Shown here: piece by piece, positions 33,340 through 46,000 of the stretch | How the letters are laid out: each line of letters opens with the position of its first letter | How positions within the stretch are numbered: the first letter of the stretch is position 1 | Source of the DNA: Ctenosaura bakeri | Lineage: Eukaryota > Chordata > Lepidosauria > Squamata > Iguanidae | Direction: 5' to 3' | Assembly: GCA_948474755.1 (NCBI GenBank) | Contig: CAOLHI010001013.1 | Coordinates: 310,001 to 374,000, forward strand | DNA: 64,000 nt | Notes under the pieces: generated by a model | What the model was told of the DNA's origin: nothing | What the model saw: only the letters and a program-made list of their open reading frames with translations | Database searches by the model: none | Translations under genes and position numbers: made by a program

Positions 33340-36300
33340 TGTGGGGCTAGTTGGCCCTCCCAGGGAAAGAGCTTTTTAAAAATATAGAGGTATTTTGAGG
33401 TGTACATTGTTGGACTGGCTTCATTTGTGTGCTGTACTGTAATGGCATTGAGAATGCACAGGAAGCAGGATTCAGCCATGTAACCATCTTTCTTCCCAAA
33501 TCATCAATGGGAACTCCAGGGCCTCCTCAAACAGGACCTTCTTATCTGCCTCCCCATATAGCAATGAAGTGTGGAAAACCCTATGCATGGAAAAGCATGG
33601 CCCCCAGATCAGAAATTTAATCTACTAGTATACAGTAAATATAAAGAATATTTCCACTCCTGTTTTTTTTTTTTTGTTCCAAGTAGGAAGGAGTAAGAAA
33701 TCCATTGTTCTGTTATTGTAATTTTGCTTAGAAGTAATATTCAAAACAAAACAAAAAAACTTTTAACTAGAAAATTGGATATGAGTACAAACTGGGCTAG
33801 TTTGATGAAGTCAATGATGTGTAAAATTATATGTCCTGAAAATACAGATTGTAAGAATGAAACATTTTCTGTTTCTTGAAATCTGTGTGTGTTACATGAC
33901 TAACAAAGACTTGCCTTTATGAAATGATTCCAGCAGAAGTAAAATGAATCCATCCACTTATATTGTCTAGTAGAAATGTATGGAATGATATGTGTGCGCC
34001 AGTTCTTTCAAAAGCCTGTAAAAGAAAAGGCAAACTCCGTGCTTATTCATACTTCCTCCTTTCCTTTCAGTTAAAATTGGAGCAGATTTTAAACCTTTTC
34101 AGTGGTGATGTATACTGAAATGAATGTCCTAGAGATTCCCACTTAAAATTCCCCTGCATTTTACAAAGACACCATTGTATCCTATTACGCAGTCCTTTAG
34201 CCAACTACTCAATGTAACCCTTAGTTTCACTGGGAAATTGTTATCTAAAGGAGAAAACATTCAAAGTTAACAATTTTACTCTCTCAGATTTTAGGGACAT
34301 CTATGTACATTCATTGTTTTACAAGAAGTATTACTGTTGGGTTAAGAAAAATGGGAAACTTTTTGGCTTGGTGCTCTGCTCCTGTGTCATTTTAATATGA
34401 TATCAGTATAGTTACTTCTGTTTTTATTTTAGTATTCCTCTCTTGAAGGTACTGTATGAACATTTAAACTGTAACTTTGAGGGAGACACAAGGGAAGAAC
34501 TTATTTTTTCTGCAACGAGAGAAGAACAGTAGCTGACACACTACATGTTAAAATAAAGTCAAATGAATCATTGCTTGATATTTGGCTATTAATCTGACCT
34601 TAAATGAGGGAGAAATAGCAGTGGGGAAATGTATGATGGGAGTCATTCAAGAAGTTATATTACTAAAACAAGTATCTCAAGTCCTTTTCTATATTTTTGG
34701 AAATCTTGGAATATATTTTTTCACATATTATCTGAGCTAACAGATGGGTTATATACAGGCACTACAAGCAGATCAGGCTAGTGGTTCTTATGGCAGTGAG
34801 GTTATGAATCCACTCCTTGTTTTAGTCTGAAATTTAATGCCACTATCAAAAGCACTAGGTCTACTTTGGGGATAGGATTCAGCACTTTGGATAGCTCTTT
34901 TAACATGTCCATTTCTGACCACAGAAACCATAAGTAACTACAACCATCAGCTCCTGAGGAGAAGAATTCATACCGAAATGGGGAAGTAGAAGGGTGGTAG
35001 TGATCCTTTCTCTATTTTGTTATGTTTTCATTATGGAAATGGGGTGACAACTAAAGGTGAACATTTTGTCCAACAGATAGGTAGGATCTGTTGTTAGTAC
35101 TAGAACTGAAGTTATCACAGCAATCAGTCACAAGAGCAAAGCTCTGAAATTAAAATTCAAGTGACTTAAAATGTCAGCAATAATTTTTGTGTAAACTAAG
35201 TTCCATGTGTGCCAATTGCACAGTGAGACCTTAAAAAAAAACTCTCTTGAACCTCTTCCAGAATACTCCATTCTGCTCACACCATCCCGTTTCCCATTTT
35301 TATTTTCCCAACTGACAAGACTATTGAGAACACCCAGTCCTCACTAATATTGTACTTGTTTGTGCCTGTGCATGTATACATTTGTGTGTGTATCTACACT
35401 CATCATCTGAATTCACTGTTAGCAACATCACTGTTACCAGAAAACTTTTTAAAAATTAAATAGCATACAAGTTTTGACAAGATTTTTACATAAGTATTTG
35501 GAATAATCTGCTTTTATTGTTGCATGTGCAATGCTATTCAAACGTTATGTAAGCAAACACCACACTATGTTTCAGAGGATCAGGAACTGGCAGATGCCTA
35601 ACATATTTTTACTGTCAAACTGGGAACAGTAACTAAAGGATGGCACGTCACCCTTTTTTGAAGCTCCTTCAGCACTGTACAGCTGTTATATCAGGTGCTG
35701 GGAATTTTCAGCTACACACAGAGAAGGGGACTGAAATGTAGCTCGCCACAAGCTCCAGAGAGAGGCATATATGTAGAAGGCAAAGACATTGCATAAGTAC
35801 TGGAATTTACATGTAGAAAGAATAGAATTTATCCCATCTCTACGGAGCCAGAACGCTTAGGCTATCATTCTGTTGTAAAGTGAGAGTCCTCTTCTTCTTC
35901 TTCTTCTTCTTCTTCTTCTTCTTCTTCTTCTTCTTCTTCTTCTTCTTCTTCTTTTACAGTCGCCATGAGCATACTGCAGCTGTTACTTTGGTGAATGAGA
36001 AATAGCCTTTGCAAGGAAAGGAACAGGGGATCAAAATCATCCTAGTATAACTTCACCCATGTCAGCAGTATTCCTTTAGAGTTCAGTTTAGCTTGTAAAA
36101 TTCTTTTTTTCCTCCTTAAGTGCTCCCATTCTGTTTATGATGTCCTAGGAAGTATCATAATGGTTCCACAATGTTTTCCCAGTGGTAGTATTGTATAGTC
36201 CATCTGAAACTGTAAGTTGTAATGTTTTATGATGTGGTAAAATTTGAAAACAGTAAGATAGGCAAAACTATATATAACTCTAGAGAAGCAGGTAGAGACT

Positions 36301-37086
36301 CAGTGTTAAAGAATGAGTGTTTACCATTAAAACAATTTGCCTACTGATGTGACTGAATATCCTTTCTAAAAAGCCGAGCATGTAGCTTTTGAGTATGTTT
36401 TGTATATAGGATATCCTGTCTTAACACAGAACTAGATAGTCTATTAAGTTCTTGCCAAGTTTTTGGCCATTGCACCTAATCCATTTTAATATCGTAAATG
36501 CAGTCCTGATGCCTCTTGACTACAATGCTGTATGTACAATGTTTTGCATGTGGATAAATTAAAAATTTAAACTGTAGAATACAGCCATACCGCAATTTTA
36601 GCAATGCTAAGAGCCTTGAAAACCACATTGTCTATTCCAATTATATGTCTTGCTTCCTAACATTTTATGGTTCTCAAATAGTAGAAGCTGGTTCTTCTCT
36701 GAGTGGGGAAATAAAGTATCTGTAGGATGAAGAAGTGGGCAGTGCCAAATCCTCACCATGCCAGATCCTCATCCCCCAGCTGAGTAGGTAGTGCTAACCT
36801 CTCGTTCATTATTTGTGGCATTCCAAAGAGCCTCATTCACTTTATCCTGCCCAAGCTAGACTTTCAAGTGAATGCTTGGCATGGGCCCAGATAAAGTGAA
36901 ATAGTGGGAGAGAGAGAGCTACTGGGTAAAAATGTCTGATGTTCTTTTCACCCAAAGATACAAGTCCACTCATATGTTTTCATTAATTTTTGTTTCAAAG
37001 TTCTCTATCCCACTTTACAGCAAGAGTTTCAAATGCAACTGAATACAATTGGAAGAGACAAAAATTAGCATTAATTTAAGACAATG
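33340..37086. other. Upstream flank, repeat-poor stretch
   Basis: Between the 33335 repeat and the SINE at 37087 I see only the (CTT)n array (35889-35955) and poly-T or A runs. The DNA is AT-rich with no long open frame. It may contain non-coding regulatory sequence, but nothing in the sequence alone proves this. Confidence 0.4.
35889..35955. repeat. (CTT)n microsatellite (GAA/TTC)
   Basis: About 22 uninterrupted CTT units, that is GAA on the ADAMTS20 strand. This is a polypurine-polypyrimidine mirror repeat able to form triplex DNA. Confidence 0.95.
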
Positions 37087-37272
37087 TTGTTGTATTCCTT
37101 CAAGTTGTTTCCAACTTATGGTGACCCTAGGGTGAACCTATCATGGGGTTTTCTGGGGCTAAGAGTCTGTGATGCGCTATACTCAGTGGCTTCCATGGCC
37201 GAGCAAGGAATCAAACCCTAGTCGCCCAGGTCATAGTCCGGTGCTCTACCCATTATGCCATACTGGCTCTCA
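37087..37272 (-). mobile_element. tRNA-derived SINE, minus orientation
   Basis: On the plus strand: TGTATTCCTTCAAGTTGTTT, GGTGACCCTAGGGTGAACCT, GGAATCAAACCCTAGTCGCC and ATGCCATACTGGCTCTC. Both head and tail are present, so it is nearly full length. Confidence 0.8.
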
Positions 37273-39708
37273 GTTTAAAAAATACTGCTTTAAAATCCCC
37301 AAAATAATAAAACAACACTGAATGTGGTGATAACAGCAGAGAAACAGCAGTGAAAATAAAGCATCAGTGAAGGCAGGGGAAGAGGATGTAGCTGTCTGCA
37401 ATTGGTATTGAAAAGTAAATAATATTAACCCTAGCTGATAGTGTCTGGTTTGGCCAAGCTTGCTTTGACAAATGTATCTCTCTATTCACATGAGAAGCCT
37501 GTTTTTTAATAATTCTGGAACAGAAATGAGTGGCACAAAATTCATCCTGGAGCTAAGAGAACCTTGTAGCATGGGAACTGTTTTTAGGTGGCAGGGGAAC
37601 TCAGCACTGATAGGTGATTTATTACTAAATTTGTCAGCTTGCTAGAACTTGCAAGGGAAGGACAAAGTACCTTTCCCCATCCATTATCATCCAGACATCC
37701 TTAAATATGAAGACTTTATTAAGTACAGTATGTATGTCCTTCATGAGTTTGTTGAAGTATATTCCCAAGTAATTCTGCATAGGACAGATTGCTGACAGCC
37801 TTTATTATTCCTGGGGGTGGGGGACTCAAAACCATGAAACCTATTCTTAATATTTCTTTGTTCTTATCATTTAGTACACTTCTTGATCATTTAGTACACT
37901 TTAGTACACTTCTTCTTGACCATTCTTGAGGAGGCTCAACTAGATGAGAATTGTGGTTGTCCAATTTTTTCAGATCATTTCAGAGGAGACTTTGGCCCGC
38001 CCCTCAGCCCATTCTGGGGGAGGCATCAAGCCACCACCACACCTATTCCAGAGTCCATACTTGCTGCTGTACCTGGCTTAGTTCTGTGAATCTAGCAAAG
38101 CTGCTCTAGAAAACTGGATTTCCTAAATTACCAGGAGAACCACATTTTAGGAACTTGGTAGTAGAACAGAAGGACTAATGGGATAAATTCAGCACTTGTC
38201 CTGAAATTCAAAACTCAAAAGTCAAATTACAAATAGATGGTTGGCTGCATGTTAAAAAAAAAAAAAAAGCTGAACATTGTTGTCAATTGTTGGTTGGACT
38301 GAGGAAATACAGGAGTGAGAAGGGAATTAAGCTTGAAGCACGTGCAGAGGAAACATTAAGAGGTTTTGGGTGAAAGAGCAAAAAGAAAATATATCTATCT
38401 TAGTATTCTGAGAAGCAATTCTGAAGGAAGAGAAACAGAGCACCTCAATGACAGGACAAATCCAAGTGGATTTAGCATTCCCAGGCCACAGTGAAGCTTT
38501 ATCATGCAGGAATGTGCAGAGTGAGAATTCAGATTCTGGTACCCAAATTAGAGCTTCCAAAAAGAGGTCCAGGAAAGAGAGCTGCCTCCCAGCCCATTCC
38601 TGAGGCACAGGCAAAAGTCCCAAAAAGGGAGCACAGTGGATGCTCAGTGAGAATCTTTGGGAGAAAAAGGAATGTGCTGTGTAGGTGTTTAGAAGGCCCC
38701 TCTCTAGTGTGATACCAATGTGTGCACAACATTCCATGAACAGTGAAGAATGAAGAATGCAGGCTTCAGGGATCCATGGCTTGTTATGGTAATCATACAA
38801 AGAAGCAGACAAAACAGGGAATGGAAACAGAAATGGAAAGTTTCAGGCGAATAAAAGGGGAAAGTGGCTCAACAATGCTGAACAGGGGAATCCCTGATGC
38901 TAGCTATATGTGTGTTGTCATATTGGTTAGAAGGTTGCACAAATATTCAGAATTCTAACTTATCAGATATTGAATGGTATAGATGGTATCCTGAGTGAAT
39001 TAGGATAGGAGGTACCTTGGCTTTTCAGGGCCCCAACATTCAGTTGCTTAGGACAGACACTACCTTTTGCATGCTGAGTCCTGCAAATACATCATGTCCC
39101 CAACAGTCATTCATTACAGACAAGATGGAGACTGAGAAATAAGAAAACAGGAGTTATACTTGGTTATAGCACTGGATAGAGTATTCCACAACAAGGGACC
39201 ATTGCTAAAAATATTCTTTTTGACCACTAGTTGTCTTACATCTGGCGGCACTTAGAGCTGGGCCTCTGACATGAGGGTCAGGTTCAAATAACCACAAGAA
39301 TCTGTTTGTGAGCCAATAGTTAGGGCTTGGTTGGAGAATCCAGAAAGTCAAAAAGATTCAGCAGGAGGCCCTGTCTGAAATCAGTTTTGAGAAATACCAG
39401 TCCAGATAGGGTCATTCGAAGCAATTTGCACCATACAGTTTTCTGAAATTAATGTTGTTTCCCCTTCTGCCTTTTTTTTTTTAAGCACATTTGGGTTGAT
39501 ATATGTTGGCATCCTTGCATATGAGGAGATTTGCTGTGTTAGATGGCGAAGCTGGATCTTGTCTGGCTACAGCAAGAACATCATTTCTTCTTAACACTTA
39601 TCTTGAGAGGAGAAAGAAAAACATTTTTAAAAAATAGTGGGAAGAAGCAGAGGAAGGCCATGCATTGCAAAGCAGAAACATATCAGGAAAACAGTAGTGG
39701 TATTACCC
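37273..39708. other. Upstream flank without recognised gene
   Basis: It has a small tandem duplication (CATTTAGTACACTT) at 37870-37912 and an A-run at 38252-38267. A 161-codon minus-strand open frame (38812-38327) has no recognised domain and competes with opposite-strand frames. Confidence 0.4.
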
Positions 39709-40607
39709 TGTTCTCTGGGGGTCCCGAGAGGGGCGCCCAAATAACGAAATAAAAACACAAGATGGGGAAATTAACTCGAGCACTCTCTTAAGCTAGCGAG
39801 AGGAAGGGTAACTTAGCAGGGATCTTGCAACCCAATGTCTACCGGGTCAGGTCAGAAGAGTAGTCAGACAAGTTTTAAAATAGTAAAATGATAGCTTTAT
39901 TAAAAGACAAACAACAGAAAAGATAACACAAGCGCACAACTAACTAGAAATTAGAAATAAGAGTTTTCGGGGGAAATGGGTGATATGACACCTTATCTCA
40001 TAGTCCTGGAGAAAAGCGGAGGATTGCAGGGAAGAAAGCTCAGCGCGGTTCGCTGAGGGGACGACTTGCTGGACACAGCGGCAGCAGGGCTGGATGGAAC
40101 TCAGGAGTGATCCAAGCTGTCCGAGGAGGACTTGGAATCGGGGGCTTTTTATAGGGTGGATTGTGCCTACGGGCCATGCCATACTCGGTGAGAACAAAGC
40201 AAGTTTGGAGCGGGACAAAGCTTTGGGAAAGGTCAAGTTTTACATGATCAGCTTAGCACAACAATAGAGTAGCCAGTATGCAAATAGCTTGGCATTGCGA
40301 GAGTGCCGGCTCGGGGCCGAACGTCTTTGTGTAAAGTCGCACTTAAGCAAGGTGTGTCTGCAAAAGAGGTCCCTGAAGCAACGAAGTGGCGTTAATCTGC
40401 CTGCCTAAGTGGGGATTGGAATGTCCAACCATTAACTGGCCGCGCCTGTTTACGTGCTTGTCCGGTGGCCTCGCAAACACGTGGAACAGGGTGGCAGAAA
40501 AAGGTCAAGTGAAGGCCAAATAAGTTTGATATCAAGAGATATCTAGTGCTATCACTGGGTATGTCTGAACCATAGTAACAGTGGGTTGGGCACATGCGTA
40601 TTTAACA
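39709..40607 (-). mobile_element. Solo LTR of an endogenous retrovirus, same strand as ADAMTS20
   Basis: On the minus strand the unit starts TGTTAAATACGC and ends GACCCCCAGAGAACA, so the ends are TGTT...AACA. The flanking 5 bp are TACCC (39704-39708) and TAACC (40608-40612), a one-mismatch duplication. A TATA box (TATAAAAAG, complement of 40145-40153) and a polyadenylation signal (AATAAA, complement of 39896-39901) lie about 245 bp apart in the right order, defining U3, R and U5. No primer-binding site or gag/pol/env sequence adjoins it, so it is a solo LTR of 899 bp. A gamma-type retrovirus is possible but unproved. Confidence 0.8.
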
Positions 40608-43600
40608 TAACCAAGCAAGAAAGTATAAATGAACTGACATGTGCCCTTTTTTGTAAACAGCACCAGTCAATTGATTGATAGAAAATATAAGTTTTTAGAA
40701 CGTTACTTCTTTAGTATGCACACACACCCCCAAAAAAGAAGGGAAATAAATTTTTAAAAATCCATGATCGTCAGGTCTTGGAGGGGAAAATGGTAAACAG
40801 AGCACAGAAACCCACTCGAGTGACAGATTTGATCTAACTGATTGAGCCTAAGAGAAAGATCAAAATTATGTTCAGAATAAATTGGGGCATGTGTAGTCTT
40901 CATGGATGGTATATGTTTCAATGCATCAGATTCCTTTCAAATCTTCCTTGTAGATAAGGCCTAAATAGCAGACAGTAAATTAACTTTCTTTTGAATGTGA
41001 CACACTGCTGACATGGGCTCTACACAGTGCCATCTCAGTGTAACATATTATGACTATGAAAGCATTTTACTATGAGTGTGCACATACATCAATTATATAT
41101 AAAGTCCACCAAGATATAAAACTGGGGCTCTCAATTTCAAACCAAGCGCTGTGATTCAAAAGATAGCAGTTTCTACTACAAACCTCACAGTACCTTTGGA
41201 ATTTTCAGCTGACAAACATAGGATTCATTGTTGCCTGTAGTGAACAATCTGCCTTTGTATTGTTCAGTGGTGGGTTGTAGGGATATTCCAACCACAGTAA
41301 AAAGATACTATCAGAAATATGGTAATGCATGCCATGCCTTTCATCTAAGAAGAGAATCTCATACATATTGTACAAAGGCAAAATAACAGTATGGTTGGTT
41401 TTGTGTTGATCTAAAATAATATATATCTTCAAAGCACACAGGAGTTACAGTTTTATAAACCTATTTTAATCATGCGTATCAAGTTACAACATGGTTAATC
41501 CAGAGTAGTAAAACGAGGTAACCAGATGTGTTGATAGGAAGTGCACAATGACAAAAGGATAGCAGAGACAGAAATAGTGAAAATGCTTGGATATAAGGTG
41601 GAGCCAGGGCTAAATTAACCATATAGTTTCCTTTGTTCAATGACATTATTCCACAGAGTATGTTTTTTGGCAAAGCGAAAATAAACCAATCTCTACATGT
41701 TAAAGAAATACTGGAGGTACTTCAGTGCTTTTTGGTTTTCATGACACCAAACTGTCATATCTCCAAATTTTTCATTTGTGCAGATTTGAGTTCCAGTTTC
41801 AGTAAAGTGCCATGCCATATATTAGACCAGTCAAAACAGGTCAGATGAGACCAATGGGGTCCCACAGCACCAAATTCAGTCAGAATTCCATGTGGGTTTA
41901 GGTCTTTTGAAACAGGGGCCAAATGTGTCATACAATGCCTACAGTTAAAGGGTTACAGTTGGGATGGGAGGAAGAAGAAGACTGATTGATGTCTGGAAGT
42001 GACAAAAGCCTGAGAAAAGTTCCTTTGATAGGGAAAACTCCCATAACAATTGATGGTGCCTAGGAAAGTATTCTGTGTAGTCCATTTGCAGACATACACT
42101 GAGATGACAAAAAAATAAGGGAGAAAAATTGGTTACAATAGGTGTTGGGCACCTGTGGCATGACAACTGTTGATGGACCTTCAGCTCTCATGTCCATTAC
42201 CATTGCCTAGCCTGTCTGAGGCTGATGGGAACTAGAGTTCAGCAACATCTGGAGAATCACAGTCCTGGCATACAAGGTATAAGCCTAGCTCTTAAGGTGA
42301 AATCTTGTGGCACTAAAAACACAAAGTGCTATCTCAGTAATGGATGAAGAACAGTGATCTGAAGAGAAGGCATGTCACATCCCACCATCTTAAAATATTA
42401 GTGACATGTACACTTCACAAACTGCTCACTAGTATGACTCAGTTCCTTTAGAGTCTACTCAGCACTTTCAGAAGAGAAAACAGACTGGAGCCCCATTAAA
42501 CATCTTGGAATTGCTGACACAATTTGTTTAAAAGAATGGGGACAGGCAAGCCCCAGCATCCTCCAGAATTTTTGGACTGCAGATCCTAAAATACTTGGTG
42601 AGGGGCAGATAAGTGTCTATTTCTGAACGAGGTTGATACATCATAGTAACATCAAATTCTTACCCTCCAGTCTGCACAATGTAGCATTTTAGTGTTGGAA
42701 TTTTCCTTATGGTTCTGCACATTTTCAGCTCATAGAATGGTTCGCTGCAATGAGAAACTGTTGTATCCAAAAAATGGAAAAACTCTGATGTAAACCTCCC
42801 AAACCAGTTCTGCTTTGTTTTTCGCCTACATGCAGAAGTGTAGCATCAATTTACAGCACAGAAGTGGCCAGCTATGGGCGTTCCCAGGCTGTCCCTTCTG
42901 TCATTTCCGTCCCTATCTCTCTCCGCTCATCAAAGGACAGGCTGCCATCATTGCTGCATTCATGCATCTTTTCCCCCATTTACCCATGCACTTTTTTCTC
43001 TACTTTGGCTGGCTTTTTCCTCAGCCTCCCAGCCAGATCTTGTACCTTCTTGGGAGAAAGGTCACCACAGGCTTGCTGCCACTATGGTTTTGAATGTGCT
43101 TTTTCACCCTCGGCTCACAGCCATGCGGCCAGGATTGATCAGCTGGGCTGGATCTGAACTCATCAGCCTCTCCACAGAAGGAAAAAGGGAGAATGTGGAA
43201 GGGGAAGACAGGTCATAATCTGGTTGAGTGCCAGAGGTGGCACCTTTTTGCCTTGGCACACACCAGCCTGGCAACAAGGGAGAGCCCAGCCCCGTCCTCT
43301 CCTCTCCCAATCTCCCCCCTTTACCCAGACTCAGCCGCTGCTGTGCAGCAGAGGCCCCGCACCAAATTGTGTCTTTTCCCTGCACTTTGGCGCCGCTGCC
43401 AACTGATGAGCAGAGAACTGGTTTGGCTTAATTCTCCAGGGAGCAAGGGTTGCAACAAATCAGAGCTCCGTTTGCGTCAGGGCTAAATCTCCCCTAGAAG
43501 AACCTAGGTCCCAAGAGTAGAAATGAGACAGTGCCTTTAAACACGTGCAGAGTGCCTCCCCCACCTACTCACACCTGGCAGTAACAGAGCACCTGCAGGT

Positions 43601-44150
43601 CTGCATGGAAGTAAATCTCAGAGAATTAAACTAGATCTCTAAGTGAAATGTTCCTAAGATGGGAACCTTAAAAGCATCCTTGAGCATTGCTTGTATCAGG
43701 ATAAACAGACAGCAGAAAAAGAGTGGATCTGGTAATGGGCTGTTTTTTTCCATGTATCAGCAAACGTACATACATATGCACAAATGCAGCAACACAGAAA
43801 TGTGTTTAAAATGTGTGTGTGTGTTTTAAAAAAACAGACCAATCAGTGATGGCAGGGCAGACTGAGGGAGGGGAATGAGAGTGGCCATGGACTTGCTGTT
43901 GCAGATGTAGCAACTGCTGTTCCCTGCAGAAGTACGATGTAAATTGGGGGGGGAGCAGTGGAGACAGCACAGTTTCTGAATCAGAATATAAAGACACCAC
44001 TCTTGACACATGGTGAACCACTTCTTCCCTCTTGTGCAGAAATGGCCTAAAATATCTGGAGGACACCAAGTCATCTATTCCTGTTACCTAAAGTATACAA
44101 ACCTCAGACTGCACACTATGCATACTCAGGAGTAAATCCTACAGATTAAA
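40608..44150. other. Upstream flank without recognised gene
   Basis: This holds a degenerate MITE fragment (42160-42262, with GTTCAGCAACATCTGGAGA) and a moderately GC-richer stretch (42850-43480) with overlapping open frames on both strands, none recognisable. I see no RNA gene. Confidence 0.4.
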
Positions 44151-44353
44151 CCAGCGTGGTATGATAGCTTGAGTGTAGGACTAAGACTCCAGGAGATGAG
44201 GGTTCAAAATCCTGCTCAGACACAGGAATCCACTGGGCAGCCTTGGACAAGTCAAAGTGTCTCATCCTAACAAGAAAGCAGCAGCAAACTTCAGCACAGA
44301 AAACCCAAGGTTGCCATAAGTGAGAGTTAACTTGAAGACATCTATCAACAATA
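44151..44353 (+). mobile_element. tRNA-derived SINE
   Basis: The head is CCAGCGTGGTATGATAGCTT with B-box remnant GGGTTCAAAATCC. The tail is GGTTGCCATAAGTGAGAGTT, AACTTGAAGACATC. Diverged but complete in layout. Confidence 0.75.
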
Positions 44354-44646
44354 AGCCCTACATACTTTGATGGGATTTGTTTCTGAATACACATGCAAAG
44401 GATTACACTGAACATAGCTGGAATAATCATCAGTGGTCCGAGATTCTCCATTCATGCTACCCACTCCTCCCAAAATACTGATATTGATGCCTTTAAACAA
44501 TTGCCATTCTTTGAATCTGTTGGTTCTACTACACTTTGAATGAAACACCAAGGATGCTAAGGAGGTAAACATGGCTGTCAGAGGTACTTAAGAGATGCCG
44601 CACAATTAATGTCTAAATGAGAAGAGGCTAAACATCCTTCTATGCC

Positions 44647-44720
44647 AGCGATTCTTAACCTGTGGTCTGTGGGACCTGCAGAGTGCTGCAATGTCTTCAC
44701 AGGGGTCTGAGTCTATACAG
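44647..44720 (+). mobile_element. hAT-type terminal fragment
   Basis: CAGCGATTCTTAACCTGTGG, TCTGTGGGACC and TTCACAGGGGTCTG resemble one end of hAT elements of the CAGCGGTTCTCAACCTGTGG type. The other end is not identified. Confidence 0.45.
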
Positions 44721-45183
44721 TTAAGGAACAGAGGGAGACAGTTGCACATCAAGCTCAAAGAGCAAAAGGCTTTTGCCAGTGATGGTCATTATTTGTACAA
44801 AGCTTCATTACAATATTTCAAACTGTTCAAAAGTTATGAAAATAACTCATAGCAAAAAAAACAAAAAACGTACTTAGTACTTGCTATTTTTGGTGGTCTG
44901 GAACTGCAGTTCAAGGAGTAGTCCTATCCAAATCTCTGGGTGCACTTACAAACAGATTTTCCAGAGCCATTGAAGAGGGCTATGAAAATATCGATACCTT
45001 TCATAACAACAAACTTGTATGAAAAATCATTCTCTGCTTTTCTTTATCTTAAAAATAAGAATAGAAATAATTTGAAAAGTAGAATCAGCACTCAGAATAC
45101 AAGTTTCAGCTATTAAGTCCAATACAATAAGGCTTGTAAGTGAAATGAAGCACCAGCCTTCTCATTAAGCTAACATATAAAAG

Positions 45184-45853
45184 TAGGGATGGGACGAATC
45201 CAGAATTTTCTGAATCCAAATCCGGATCCGGATCCTTGGAAGGTTCTGGGAATCCACAAATCTCATGAATCTTGAATCTTGAATTCCACATTTTCCTAAA
45301 CACAACCACTACAGTACAGAGCTAATCCAAGTCAAAACTGGCTTTTCTTTGCATAGCTCCTTATGGCATCCTGGGGTTTGTAGTTTGCTGATGGACCAGC
45401 ACACTTTGGCAGAGAAGGCTGTGACACCTTGTCCAACTATGAACCCCAGAACTGTGTATGAAAGAGCTTTGCAAGGGAGCTATGCAAAGGAATCTTTCAG
45501 CTGTCCTTGAAGTCTCAAGAAGACTATAACTTCCAGTCAAGTGCTGAACTTAAATATAAAGTGTTCAGTTTAAATATCTTAGAATACAACCCCAGATGTA
45601 ATTTCTGAAATTGTTAGCAAAGGCCATTATTAGTCTAAGGGAAATGTCACCTACTTACCATCTCCCCTTGTGTATCTGGTCTCCCAGGTTTTCAGGCGTC
45701 CCGGTCTCCCAGGTTTTCAGGTACCCCAGTCTCTAACAAACTATTTGGTTGTTAGATTCGAAAGATTCGGTTTGCCTATTTTGGCACAGGGATTCGGATT
45801 GGCGAATCTCGAATCCTTGCCCAGGATTCAAGGATTCGGTTGGCCTATCCCTA
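45184..45853. mobile_element. hAT-like element with perfect 8-bp target duplication
   Basis: It starts TAGGGATGGGACGAATCC and ends GGCCTATCCCTA, with inverted GAATCC motifs inside both ends. TATAAAAG stands on each side (45176-45183 and 45854-45861), an exact 8-bp duplication as hAT elements make. The 670-bp interior holds no transposase. It contains a nested palindrome (45344-45502) and a 25-bp tandem duplication (45678-45727, GGTCTCCCAGGTTTTCAGG). Confidence 0.85.
45344..45502. mobile_element. Palindromic MITE nested in the hAT-like element
   Basis: TTCTTTGCATAGCTCC on the left and GGAGCTATGCAAAGGAA on the right form inverted ends. The inner pair is TCCTGGGGTTTGTAGTTTG and CTATGAACCCCAGAA. 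It resembles family A inside but has different ends. Confidence 0.6.
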
Positions 45854-45908
45854 TATAAAAGTCAACGTTTATTTGTCTGTGTCAGGCAAAGACCTCATAT
45901 GATTGGTT

Positions 45909-46000
45909 GCCTGAGAAGATTCTATAGAATCCTGGTGTTTGCAGTTTAGGGAAGGGATTTTAGAATTCTCAACCAAAGGGCTGGTTGCTATGGAGATGAG
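45909..46000 (+). mobile_element. Palindromic MITE family A, internal fragment
   Basis: GAATCCTGGTGTTTGCAGTT, TAGGGAAGGGATTTTAGAAT and TCTCAACCAAAGGGCT match the middle of family A. The arms are missing. Confidence 0.5.
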
